From: Elusimicrobia bacterium GWA2_61_42 | Lineage (GTDB): Bacteria > Elusimicrobiota > Elusimicrobia > Elusimicrobiales > UBA9959 | Assembly (NCBI GenBank): GCA_001799615.1 | Contig: MGTU01000022.1 | Coordinates: 1 to 64,000 of the forward strand | DNA length: 64,000 nt | Direction of reading: 5' to 3' | Part shown: piece by piece, positions 33,653 to 43,300 of the stretch | Position numbering within the stretch: position 1 is the first letter of the stretch | Layout: each line of letters starts with the position of its first letter | Notes under the pieces: generated by a model | Seen by the model: the letters and a program-made list of their open reading frames with translations, nothing else | Told to the model about the DNA's origin: nothing | Database searches by the model: none | Translations under genes and position numbers: made by a program

Positions 33653-34834
33653 ATGGCGGAACTGCTTAAAAAATTTACCAGCCTGGACACGAACCGCTTT
33701 TTCCGCGCGGTCACGCTGTCGCTGGCTTTGGCAGCCCTGGTCCTGAACCTCTCAGTCTCCTGGAAAGGCTACCGGTACGAGCCGCTGCGCGAAGCGGCTT
33801 CGCGCTCGCTGCTGGCCCTGAACTCCTCATTTTTCTACGATTCCGGCCTGGCGGAGCCGCTGCCGGTGTTCGCCCTGAAGGCCGCCATGGCGGCCGGGGC
33901 CGGGCCGGACGCGGCGCTGCGCGCGGAGGGGCTCGCCGTGCTGGTGCTGGTGGTCTTTACGACCTTTTTTACCCTCAGGCGGCGTTTTGGCGAGATCACG
34001 GGCGGCATGGCCGCGCTTTTCCTGGCGGCCAATCCGTACGCCGGCTATTACGCCATGCAGGGCAGTTCGCACCTCTACGCGTTGCTGTTCCTGCTGCTGT
34101 TCTGGCATCACTTCGACGCTCCCGGCAAAACCAGGCGGGAGGCCCTGCTGGCCGGCCTTTACGGCGGCCTGGCCTGCCTCAGCCGGCTGGACGCCGCCTG
34201 GCCCCTGCTGATAATAGCCGCCCTGACCTGGGCCGTAAAGCGCGAAGAGTTCAGTCTTAAAGAGGCCGGGCTTTCGCTGGGCCTGGCCTTACTGCTGGTG
34301 CTGCCCTACGCGGCCTTTCAGAAAGCCAAATACAATAATTTCCTGTACGCCCAGGAGCTCAGCCTGCGGCGCTGGGCCAATATAGACCGGCACGGCTACG
34401 CCCCGGCGGCGGAAGTTAAGACCGGTCCCCTGGGTCCGGCGGCCTTCGTGTTCCGCAACGGGCCGGCCGGCGCCCTGCAGGGACTTTTCAGCGGCCTGGG
34501 CCGCGCCTTCGCGTACGAACTGCCGCGCGCGCTGTATTATAAATTCCTCATCGTCCTGGTCTTCCTGGGCGTTTACGCGGCCTTCGCGCTTAAAAAAGAC
34601 CCCCTGCTTTTTTTCCTCGCGGCGGCCTTGCTGCCTGCGCTGCCGCTGGCCGCTATCAGGCAGGTGCCGGCTACGGGCGGCATCGAGCTCAGGTATTATT
34701 TGTGGGCGCTGTGGGCGCTGTGCGCCCTGGCGGGACTGGGTTTCCAGGAGATACTGGCGTGGCTGGAGACCCGGGTGGGCGCCTGGGCCGAGGCCAAGGG
34801 CGCGGCTTTGCTGCGGCGTGAAAAAAAGAGATAA
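33653..34834 (+). CDS. Polytopic membrane protein, GT-C glycosyltransferase-like
   Basis: The 393-aa protein has about 9-10 membrane segments. An early charged loop (SWKGYRYEPLREAASRSL) and the segment MAALFLAANPYAGYYAMQGSSHLYALLFLLLFWHH followed by LYGGLACLSRLDAAWPLL resemble GT-C enzymes of the PMT/ArnT group, which use lipid-linked sugars at the outer face of the inner membrane. The acidic DE/DD of loop 1 typical of that group is not clear, so activity is uncertain. TATACT near 33622 and SD GGGGAAG. A sensor-like gene follows 15 nt later. Confidence 0.6.
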   Translation: MAELLKKFTSLDTNRFFRAVTLSLALAALVLNLSVSWKGYRYEPLREAASRSLLALNSSFFYDSGLAEPLPVFALKAAMAAGAGPDAALRAEGLAVLVLVVFTTFFTLRRRFGEITGGMAALFLAANPYAGYYAMQGSSHLYALLFLLLFWHHFDAPGKTRREALLAGLYGGLACLSRLDAAWPLLIIAALTWAVKREEFSLKEAGLSLGLALLLVLPYAAFQKAKYNNFLYAQELSLRRWANIDRHGYAPAAEVKTGPLGPAAFVFRNGPAGALQGLFSGLGRAFAYELPRALYYKFLIVLVFLGVYAAFALKKDPLLFFLAAALLPALPLAAIRQVPATGGIELRYYLWALWALCALAGLGFQEILAWLETRVGAWAEAKGAALLRREKKR

Positions 34835-34849
34835 AGGAAGGCTTTGGAC

Positions 34850-35797
34850 ATGATAGAAAAAAATAAATACAAATTCGTAGCCGCCGTGACGTTCCTTTTC
34901 CTGGTGCCTTTCCTGGTCCTGAGCCGGCACTTTATTTACGGCGCCGGGGAGTTGCAGAAGAAAGACACGCTGCGCTACCTGGAACTGCGCACCCTGACCG
35001 GGGCCGGCATAATTTCGGACGTGCTCAATCTCAACTACAGCCTTTCGCGGATAACGGCCTGGAAGCCCTCGTCCGGGGCGGCCGGCATAAAGGCCGAGCT
35101 GCAGCGCCGGGTAAAGGAAAACCCGTTCATCTACTCGGAGCTGGCGCTGCTGGGCGCCTCCGGCACCGAGCTGGCCAGGTATTCCGCCGAGAAGAGCGTA
35201 AAAACGCGCCTGGACTATTCTAAAAGCCCGGCTTTCTCCGAAGCGAAGCAGAGCCGCGGCCCGGCGGGGGCCGTGGAGTACGGCGACTATACGCCCCCGG
35301 CGCTGGTGCTCTCCGAGCCTTTGCTTAAAAGCGCCGGCACGCCGGAATATTACCTGGCCGGCCGCCTGAGTTTGGCCTACCTCGGCGAGGTGGTGCGCCT
35401 GATGGGTAAGAATTCCTCCGGCAATTTCGGCCTGGTGGACGGGGGCGGCCAGATAATAGCCGACTCCATGAGCACGTCCATCGTCAGGCCGGGGCTGAAA
35501 GCCCCGCCCGAAGTGGTCAAGATGCTTTCCGTAGCCGGGAACAGGGAAGCCGACAATTTTTCCAGCGAGGTCTATTTCCGCGGCCGGGTCTACCTGGCTT
35601 CGGTTTCGGCCGTCGGCGGCACCAAATGGTGGGTCTACGAGATCATGGATTCGGCGGACATCCCCGCCAGGAGATCCTCTTTCTGGGCCAAGCGCGTGGT
35701 CCTGTCGGGCGTGCTGCTGATAATTATTTTCGGCTTCCTGACCTATAAACTCGCGCGGCGCTGGCTTATCGACGGCGCCGCAGGCGGCGGGCTGTAG
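34850..35797 (+). CDS. Sensor-only membrane protein (dCache-like), no output domain
   Basis: The track uses a TTG at 34844, but AAGGAAGG is better spaced for the ATG at 34850 (315 aa). A first membrane helix (FVAAVTFLFLVPFLVLS) is followed by a ~240-aa periplasmic part with Cache-like segments (SELALLGASGTELARYSAE, YYLAGRLSLAYLGEVVRLM, FGLVDGGGQIIAD) and a second helix (VVLSGVLLIIIFGFLTY). It then ends, with no HAMP, kinase or cyclase. Likely a partner for another protein or a remnant. Confidence 0.65.
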   Translation: MIEKNKYKFVAAVTFLFLVPFLVLSRHFIYGAGELQKKDTLRYLELRTLTGAGIISDVLNLNYSLSRITAWKPSSGAAGIKAELQRRVKENPFIYSELALLGASGTELARYSAEKSVKTRLDYSKSPAFSEAKQSRGPAGAVEYGDYTPPALVLSEPLLKSAGTPEYYLAGRLSLAYLGEVVRLMGKNSSGNFGLVDGGGQIIADSMSTSIVRPGLKAPPEVVKMLSVAGNREADNFSSEVYFRGRVYLASVSAVGGTKWWVYEIMDSADIPARRSSFWAKRVVLSGVLLIIIFGFLTYKLARRWLIDGAAGGGL

Positions 35798-35883
35798 GCC
35801 GGACAGGCCTGGGTCTTTAGGGCAGTTTTTTCAGGGACCTAGCGCCCTTGCCGGGCCGCGCGCCGGCTGGTATACCTATTACA

Positions 35884-37857
35884 ATGGGACTTTGCCGTTC
35901 TCCGCTTAAACTTATTCTCCTGCTGCTGTTGCTGCCGGCCCGGGTTCTCTGTTCTACCCCGGAGGCCGACAGGTCCGGCGCGGCCGCGCTTTTTGACGGC
36001 GCGGCAGCGGCCGGGCCGCTGCTGCCGGGCGCTCCGGACCTCAAGGACGCCAACGCCGATTTCCTGCGGCAGATGAAAGAGGTGCTTTCTTCCGGGGCCT
36101 GGGACGGGTCGGCGCCGCAGGTCCGCCATTTCATGTTCAAGAACGCGCAGGAGGGGTGGACCGCGCAGGCGCAGGGCGTGGGCCTGGAAGGTTTCCTCTG
36201 GACCAAGAAGGAACTTGAGGGGAAATACGGCGCGGCGGCTTTCTCCGGCCAGACCGAAGATTATTTCAATTACCTCGAGGGCCTGCTTAAACCGGTGGCC
36301 TGGACCGGCGATCTGCGCTCGGCCCTCGGCGCCCTGAAAACCTCCGCCCTTACCGAAGCCGAAAAGAACGACAGGCTCAACCTGATACTGGAGAATTACG
36401 TGGCGGGCCTGCAGGCCAACATGGAGCGCTACGACGGCGCGGCCTGGGCTAAGACCGCGCGCGTCTATGAATTGTTCCCCCGGGCCTATAACCTGGACGG
36501 CCGCCGCGGGGCCGGCGGCTTCAAAGCGCCCGGGGGGTCCGGCAGGACGTTTTTCTTCAGGGACTTCGGGGTTTCCGATTTCGAGGTGATAAAAAGAATG
36601 GGGTTCGACGCGGTCTGGCCCATGGGCATACTGCCGGTAGGCGTCCGCGGGCAGACCGGCACGGGCGGCGGTTCGCCCTATTCCATCAGCGACCACTCTA
36701 CCGTGAACCCGGACCTGGGGACGGAAGAGGAGTTCCGCGGTTTCGTTAAAAAAGCCCACCAGGCCGGGCTTAAGGTGATAGTGGACTTCGTGGTGAACCA
36801 TACCTCTCTGGATTCCAAACTGCTGGCCGAGAACCCGGATTATTTCGTCAGCTACCGCTACGCCGGGGCCTGCCCCTCTGACTACTTCGACGTCAGCTGG
36901 AGCGGGGCCAAGTACTGCGTGCACCACGGCGGCTTCGAGTACGGCGGCGGCGTCTCGAGCTGGATAGACACCGCGCAGGTCAATTATTCCAACAGGGCGC
37001 TGCGGGACAGGATGACCTCCATCGTGAAAGGCTGGGTCACCAAGTTCGACGTGGACGGCTTCCGCGTGGACATGGCCTACCTGGCGCTTAATAATGTTTT
37101 TTCGCGGACCTGGCAGAAAAGCATGCCCCGGGACGAATTTTACCGGCAGCTCATCTGGACGGTAAAGGCCGCCAAGCCCTCCGCCGCCTTTATGGCCGAA
37201 GCCTACGCTTACCAGGAGGACCTGGGGGCCTGCGGCTTCGACACCATTTACAGCAAGCACGAGGAAGCCCGCCCCGAAGGCCAGACCGGCTGGTACAATA
37301 CCACCGAGTCCGGCAACGCCGCGCAGGTGGCCAGCGCCCTTAACCGGGCGGCTTTCCTGGCCTGGCAGTCCGGTGGCGCCGGGTCGGTGCTGTTCATCGG
37401 CAACCACGACGAACCGGCCCCGGAGAAGGTTTACGGCCGCCGCCTGCCCGCGGCGCTGGCCCTGACGCTGCTGTACCCCGGGTCGGTCATGATGTATTCC
37501 GGCGCCGAAATAGGCTATGACGCCGCCGTACCGGCCGAACATAAACCGCTGCCTTTCAGCGTGCCCTGCGAAGTCGACTGGGACGGGGGAGATCCCGCCG
37601 TAAAAAGAACTTACCAGGAAGTCCTCGCGCTGTCCGCGCGCGTGCGCGCCGAGCTGGGCGCTTACGAGATCGAGCCGCTCTGGCCCGCGCCGGGGCAGAC
37701 CTGGGCCGGTTATATCCTGAAGTCCAGGGACAAACCGGGCCTGCGGCGCGCGCTCATAGGCAACGTGACCTACGGCGCGACGCGGGCGGAACTGCCGCAG
37801 GCGGGCTTCAGCGGCAGCCTGCAGCCCGGGGAATACCGCCTGCTGGAACTGAAGTAG
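35884..37857 (+). CDS. Secreted GH13 alpha-amylase-family enzyme
   Basis: The start is the ATG at 35884, with TGGTATACC (extended -10) seven bases upstream and no SD, giving 657 aa. The signal peptide is MGLCRSPLKLILLLLLLPARVLC. After ~190 residues of unclear N-terminal domain comes the GH13 barrel with all four conserved regions: DFVVNHT, GFRVDMAYL (nucleophile Asp), MAEAY (acid Glu) and FIGNHDEP. A C-terminal beta domain ends YRLLELK. It should hydrolyse alpha-glucans outside the cytoplasm. A second GH13 gene follows 62 nt later. Confidence 0.92.
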   Translation: MGLCRSPLKLILLLLLLPARVLCSTPEADRSGAAALFDGAAAAGPLLPGAPDLKDANADFLRQMKEVLSSGAWDGSAPQVRHFMFKNAQEGWTAQAQGVGLEGFLWTKKELEGKYGAAAFSGQTEDYFNYLEGLLKPVAWTGDLRSALGALKTSALTEAEKNDRLNLILENYVAGLQANMERYDGAAWAKTARVYELFPRAYNLDGRRGAGGFKAPGGSGRTFFFRDFGVSDFEVIKRMGFDAVWPMGILPVGVRGQTGTGGGSPYSISDHSTVNPDLGTEEEFRGFVKKAHQAGLKVIVDFVVNHTSLDSKLLAENPDYFVSYRYAGACPSDYFDVSWSGAKYCVHHGGFEYGGGVSSWIDTAQVNYSNRALRDRMTSIVKGWVTKFDVDGFRVDMAYLALNNVFSRTWQKSMPRDEFYRQLIWTVKAAKPSAAFMAEAYAYQEDLGACGFDTIYSKHEEARPEGQTGWYNTTESGNAAQVASALNRAAFLAWQSGGAGSVLFIGNHDEPAPEKVYGRRLPAALALTLLYPGSVMMYSGAEIGYDAAVPAEHKPLPFSVPCEVDWDGGDPAVKRTYQEVLALSARVRAELGAYEIEPLWPAPGQTWAGYILKSRDKPGLRRALIGNVTYGATRAELPQAGFSGSLQPGEYRLLELK

Positions 37858-37919
37858 CCGCTTTTGGTATAATGAAGCTGGGGAAATCAGAATTTAACGC
37901 AGAATATTAAAGAGGGACC

Positions 37920-39416
37920 GTGCTCCGTTCAAACCCGCATTTGATAGAAATCAATACCAGGCTGTGGCTGAAACAGCTGCGGGTAAAGTATTCCCTGCCG
38001 GAGATGACGCTTTCCGCGGTGCCTGACGACGAGTGGCTGGAACTGCGCCACCTGGGCATAGATATCATCTGGCTGGTCGGTGTGTGGGAACCCAGCCCCG
38101 AGTCTGAACGCATCGCCCGCCAGGACCGCGTCCTCATTGAGGAATTAAAGAACATCCCTCCCGGCTTCGGGCCGGAAGCGGCGGGTTCCTCGCCTTATTC
38201 CGTGCACTGGTACCGCCTCAACGCCGCCCTGGGGTTCGAGTGGGAGCTGAAAGCCCTCAGGGAAAAGCTCAATTCCATGGGCATGAAGCTGATGGTGGAC
38301 CTGGTCTCCAACCACACCTCCAGGGACAACCCGTACATCGCGGAATGCCCCGACTGCTTCGTCAACGGTTCCGAAGAGGATTTCAAGGCCCACCCCGACT
38401 GGTTCTTCGAAACCGAGGCCAACGGCCAGAAACGTTATATCGCCTACGGCCGCGACCCCAATTTCCCCGCCTGGACGGACAGCGCCCAGCTGAATTATTT
38501 CAATCCCGCCACCCGCGAACGCATGCTGTCGGTGCTGCTGCGCATAGCGGACATGGCCGACGGCGTGCGCTGCGACATGGTCATGCTGACCTTGAACGAG
38601 ATCCACGACACCACCTGGGGCTGGCTGCTTAACCGCGGCGGCTACAAGCGGCCGACCGACGAGTTCTGGGAGGACGCGATACGCGCCGTAAAGGAAAAGC
38701 ACCCGCAATTCACGTTCCTGGCCGAGGTTTACTGGGGCCTGGAGTGGCGCGTACAGCAGATAGGCTTCGATTATACCTACGACAAAGGCACCTACGACCG
38801 CCTGCGCTTCCAGGGCCCGCAGGAAGTGCGCGGCCACCTGCGCGCAGAAAAGCTTTACCAGAAGCGCTCCGCGCGCTTCATCGACAACCACGACGAACAG
38901 CCTTCGCTGACCGCCTTCGGGCGCCAGAAGGCTCTGGCCGCCGGCGTGGTGGTCTCCACCATCAAGGGCCTGCGCTTCTACAACGACAACCAGCTGGACG
39001 GCGTCAAGGTGCGCGTCCCGCTGCAGCTCGGCGAGCTCTACGAGCGGGCCCCCGACCTGGAAGTCAAGAAATTTTACGCCAAGCTGCTCAAGATCACAGA
39101 CCACCCGGCCTTCCACGGCGGGGAGTGGGCGCTGCTGGACGTGAAGCAGTGCGACAAGGAAAACCGCACCAACGCCAATATCCTGGCCTGGTCCTGGGCC
39201 CAGCGCCGCACGCTCAAAGTGGTGGTGGTCAATTATTCCGGGGAGACTTCCTGCGGCGTCGTGAACGTTTCCATCAAGAGCGAGGGGGAGACCACGGCGA
39301 TCTTCGAGGAGCTTTCGGACCGCTTCTTCTCTTTCAAGGCTGAAGAACTCGCGGGCGGCCTCCGCCTGCAGCAGATGGCCCCGTACTCGGCCCATATCTT
39401 CGACGTGCAATTCTAA
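37920..39416 (+). CDS. Cytoplasmic GH13-family glycosidase
   Basis: The 498-aa protein starts at a GTG and has no signal peptide. The GH13 regions are MVDLVSNHTSRD, GVRCDMVML (nucleophile Asp), FLAEVYWGLEW (acid Glu) and FIDNHDEQ. The loop between beta3 and region II is long (DCFVNGSEEDFKAHPDWFFETE), as in trehalose synthase-like and sucrose/maltose-acting members. Likely acts on short alpha-glucosides taken up after the secreted amylase upstream. The exact substrate is unclear. A terminator follows. Confidence 0.9.
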   Translation: MLRSNPHLIEINTRLWLKQLRVKYSLPEMTLSAVPDDEWLELRHLGIDIIWLVGVWEPSPESERIARQDRVLIEELKNIPPGFGPEAAGSSPYSVHWYRLNAALGFEWELKALREKLNSMGMKLMVDLVSNHTSRDNPYIAECPDCFVNGSEEDFKAHPDWFFETEANGQKRYIAYGRDPNFPAWTDSAQLNYFNPATRERMLSVLLRIADMADGVRCDMVMLTLNEIHDTTWGWLLNRGGYKRPTDEFWEDAIRAVKEKHPQFTFLAEVYWGLEWRVQQIGFDYTYDKGTYDRLRFQGPQEVRGHLRAEKLYQKRSARFIDNHDEQPSLTAFGRQKALAAGVVVSTIKGLRFYNDNQLDGVKVRVPLQLGELYERAPDLEVKKFYAKLLKITDHPAFHGGEWALLDVKQCDKENRTNANILAWSWAQRRTLKVVVVNYSGETSCGVVNVSIKSEGETTAIFEELSDRFFSFKAEELAGGLRLQQMAPYSAHIFDVQF

Positions 39417-39432
39417 ACCGCGGCGTTAAATG

Positions 39433-39464
39433 AAAAAGCCGGCTTCACCGCCGGCTTTTTTTTT
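39433..39464 (+). terminator. Terminator after the GH13 pair
   Basis: Stem AAAAAGCCGGC/GCCGGCTTTTT with loop TTCACC, nine T in total. Confidence 0.94.
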
Positions 39465-39477
39465 AGCGCTATTTAAA

Positions 39478-39611
39478 GGCTGCCAGGGGCATAAGGGTTG
39501 TCAAAAACAGGGTCGCGCACACCGTGCTTGCCCTTCCCCGCCTCAGCCCTCGCGCTTACGCAAGCTCGGGCTTCCGGCAGGGTTTTGCCAACCCTTACGC
39601 CCCCGTCAGCC
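39478..39611 (-). repeat. Palindromic intergenic repeat copy R4 (subfamily B, reverse orientation)
   Basis: The outer arms read GGCTGCCAGGGGCATAAGGG at the left and the complement of GGCTGACGGGGGCGTAAGGG at the right. Inner parts share CAAAA blocks, GCACACCGTGC and the CGCTTACGCAAGC loop with R1. The right arm ends on the comF stop codon. It fills the gap between convergent genes. Confidence 0.85.
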
Positions 39612-40339
39612 TAAGGCTCTCTTGCCAGCGTGTAGGCCGCCACGGACCTGGCTCCCGAGCGCAGCAGCTCCGCCGCCAGCGCCTCCAGCGTGGCCAGCGT
39701 CGTGGCCACGTCGTCCACCAGCAGGATCCTGCGCCCTTTCACCAGTTCCGGTTTTTCCACCCTGAACGCGCCCAGCATATTGGCCCGCCGCTCTTTCTTG
39801 GAAAGGGAGGTCTGGCTGGGCGTGTTGCGGACGCGGGCGGAGGCCCCTTTAAGGTGGAAAAGATTGCCGCGCGCCGCCAGCGCCGCGGCCAGCAGCTCGG
39901 CCTGGTTGAAGCCGCGCTGCCGCGCTTTGGCGGGGTGCAGCGGCACGGCCGCGCAGAAAGTATAAGGCGCCAGCTCGGGGAAGCGCCCCAGGGCCGCGGC
40001 CATCTCGCCAGCCAGGTAGCCCGCCAGGTCCTCCCTGTCGTTGTATTTAAAGGAATGCACCAGCGAGCGCAGCTGCGGGTTAAAGACGAAGGCCGCCCTG
40101 GCCAGGGTCAGCGCGCGCGGCGCGCCGCCGCGGCAGTCGTAGCAGGCCCGGCCGCCGGCCTCCAGCGGCAGGCCGCAGGCGGCGCAGTGCAGCTCGGGCA
40201 GCGGCTCCAGGGCCGCGCGGCAGGGCGGGCAGAGAGGCAAATCGTCGAGGTAATGCAGGTCCGCGCCGCAATGCGCGCAGGCGCGCGGCAGCAGCGCGTT
40301 AAGCAGCCATTTGCCGGCTTTAAGAATTCCCGGTTTCAT
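39611..40339 (-). CDS. comF: ComF family phosphoribosyltransferase-like protein
   Basis: The 242-aa protein has N-terminal zinc-ribbon Cys pairs (CAHCGADL, LCPPC, CAACGLPL, CYDCRGG). The phosphoribosyltransferase fold follows: LVHSFKYNDREDLAGYLAGEM, PLHPAKARQRGFNQAELLA and the PRPP loop GRRILLVDDVATTLATLEA (most members have DDVxTTG). ComF proteins support DNA uptake and may load helicase functions; activity is unproven. It lies 28 nt downstream of sprA and is probably co-transcribed. Confidence 0.93.
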   Translation of the reverse strand: MKPGILKAGKWLLNALLPRACAHCGADLHYLDDLPLCPPCRAALEPLPELHCAACGLPLEAGGRACYDCRGGAPRALTLARAAFVFNPQLRSLVHSFKYNDREDLAGYLAGEMAAALGRFPELAPYTFCAAVPLHPAKARQRGFNQAELLAAALAARGNLFHLKGASARVRNTPSQTSLSKKERRANMLGAFRVEKPELVKGRRILLVDDVATTLATLEALAAELLRSGARSVAAYTLAREP

Positions 40340-40367
40340 CCGTCCCCCCGTCGCTTATAAACCGCCG

Positions 40368-43300
40368 CTAGAACTGGAAAGTGAGCGTGCTGCCGGCCTG
40401 GTAGGAAAGGTACTCTTCCTGCTTCAGGTATTTGTGCCAGAGGCGCTGCAGCCCGGCGTTGAACGTCAGGCGCAGGTTCTTGGCGGCCTCGTAGTCCGCG
40501 CTGGAGTTGAGGGTGAAGAGCTTGGTGTTCTCGGCGATGGTGATGGGCGAGGACTTGATGGCGTAGCTCAGCGTAGTGGTCCAGACTATGCGGTTGGTAA
40601 AGATTATCACGCGCTTCATCAGCGGCAGCTTCAGCCCCTTGGGCAGCTGGAAGTCGGATTTGATCAGCAGGCTGGGGGTGATCACGCGGGTGTTCTGCGT
40701 CACCACGCCCAGGGTGCCCTTGGCCTTGTCGGAGGAGTAGTCCAGCTTGGGGGTAAAGCGGAACTTGCGCTGGTCGAAGGTGCCCTGCAGGGTGGCGTCG
40801 TCGTGGCGCGAGCTCTGCGTGAGCTGGTTCACCCGCAGGTCGCGCTTGTCGGCCAGGCGCAGGTTGTAGCTGAACGCCGTGTCCATCCAGTTCAGCAGCT
40901 TGAAGCGCAGGTCCACGCCGTAGGTGTCGGAAGCGTCCAGCGACAGCTTCTTGGCCTCGTTGGTGTTCTTCGAATATTTAAGGTTGATGGTGGCGCTCTG
41001 CGCCCAGCGCTTGGTGCGCGTGAGCAGCTCCAGCTGCGACAGGGACAGGATCATGTCGGGGAAGGTGCGGTTGACGCTCCTGGAGGTGGTGCCGGTGATC
41101 TCCGAGCGCTGTACCGAGTTGCTGAAGTTGTTGGTCACGGACAGCGTGTTGAGCGAAGCCGCGGGCCCCTTGAAGGCGTAGCCTTCGAAGGGCTGCCAGC
41201 GCTGCGTGGAGCTGACCGTGTCGCGCAGGGTTATGGAGTTGCGCTGGGCTAAAGAATTTTCCGGCTGAAGGCTGTCCCGCAGCCAGAGCTTGTTGCGGGT
41301 ATTGTACTGCTTCTCCACGTTCTGCCAGGAGTCGCCGTCCTGGATCTGGTAATTGGAGGACAGCACCATGGAGCGCAGCAGGCGGTTGGTTGGCATCAGG
41401 TCGTTCATGCTGACCGTCAGGCTGACGCCGCCCTGCGCGGTGCGGGTCACGCTCTTGATCTGGCCGGCGGTGAACACCTGCGAGGACTGCGCGACCGTCA
41501 CCGTGGTGAGGTTGAGGTTGTTGTTCTCCAGGGTGGTCACGGAATAGTTGACGGACGGGTTGAACCAGCGCGCCAGCAGGAAGTTGGAGTTGAAGTCCAC
41601 CGTCTGCTGCATGGACTTGGGGTAGCGTTCCAGCGCGTCCGGGGCGGCCATAGGCGCGCGCTCCTCGCGTGCGGTCTGCAGGCTGTAGCCCGGGTTGAAA
41701 GAAGAACCGTTCCAGGGGACGAAAGCCAGCTTGGCGCCGTAAGAGTCCGTGCGCTCGTCGGTGTTGAAGAGGCCGGTGGTGTTCAGCCCGGGGGTGGGTT
41801 TATACCCCACCTTGTTGAGGCCCAGCGAGTAATTCAGGTTCAAAGAGCGGGGCAGCACCGGCACCGCGCCCGGCACCGAGTAGGCCAGGCTGGCGGCGTA
41901 AAGGTTCTTGTCGTCCTTGCGGCTGAGCAGGTTATAGTCGGTAATGCCCTTGGAATAGTTCAGGCCCAGCCGCGGCAGCGCGCCGATGTTCAAAGAGCCC
42001 GCCGCCGTGCCGTCGAATTTCTTGACGCGGCCCTGCTGCAGCGAGTTTACCAGGTTGTTCGCGCCCGTGGCCAGCGCGTTGGGCGTTACCGTTATCTGCC
42101 TGGCCGCCGTGACGTTGACCGGGAAGAAAGCCATGCGCGTGATATTGAGGTAGCCGGTCTGGGCCTCGTTGTCCTGGTTGGCGATGGCCGTGACCGGCGT
42201 CTGGAAATTGCGGTCCACGAAGCGGTGCTTGCCCCCGAAGCTGAACCAGCCGGGGATCTCGAAGGCGCCTTCCACCTTGCGGGCGTTGCCCACGCGGGCG
42301 AGCGGGTCCGCCACGTGCAGCTCGTTGAAATAGACCGTGCCGCTGTGCGGCCCCCCGTCCTTGCCCGTCACGCCGACCAGGAACTGCGGCACCTGCTGCA
42401 GGCTGGGCGTGCCGGAGGAAGTGACCGTGACGCCGGAGGTGCCGGAAGTCCAGACGTCCGGGATCTTGTCGCCGGTCAGGTCCTCCTGGTTGATGGTCAC
42501 CAGGCGCCAGGTGTTGCTGAAGTTCAGCGGCACTTCCGCTTTGAAATAGCTGTTCTCGTCGCCCGCCTTCAGGTAGAAAGCCGCGTTAGCGTCCGCGGCG
42601 CCGTCGTTGAAGACCAGGAAGCGCAGTTTGCCGTGCTGCGAAACGTCTATGGCCCGGGTGAACTTGCGGTAGACGTAGGCCGTGGCGGAGGAGGAGACAT
42701 TGGTGTATTTCACGGACAGGGTCTGCTCTATCACGGTCTTAGTATTGCTCTTCTCTTTCTGCTTGGAGACCGAGCCGTACAGGTCGTTGTAAATGGCCGT
42801 AGCCTCGCCGCCCGCGTCGTAAATAGGCGTGTAGACGTTGTCCTGGTTGTTCACCGCCGTGGCCTGCAGCGTGCCGGCCTCGGGCATGGTGCCGGCCTGC
42901 ACCGCCCAAGTATTGCCTACGGCGGAAATGCGGGCGAATTTTATGGTTCCTGATGTCGCGCCGAGGGCCTTTTTTCGGAGACTAATACGGACCTGCTTAA
43001 TCGCGTTCCACTTATAAGTGTCGGTGGAGGTGATGGCCAGCGGGATGGACAGCAGGTGCCAGCCTTCGAAATCCACGCTGTCTTTTAGAGCCCCTGAATC
43101 GTCCTTGTCCGCGAACTTGGAACCGTTGAAGTAGCCGAAGGTGCCGCCGGTGAAATCCTGGGCGTCCAGGCGGCCGTTCTTGTTCAGGTCTTCCGAGTCC
43201 AGGCGGCCGTTGCCGGCGCCGTAGCGCCGGGTATTGACCGCCGTGGTGGGGGCGTAGAGCCAGCCTATGTCTTCCGAGCTGGACACCTGCTCGTCGCAGT

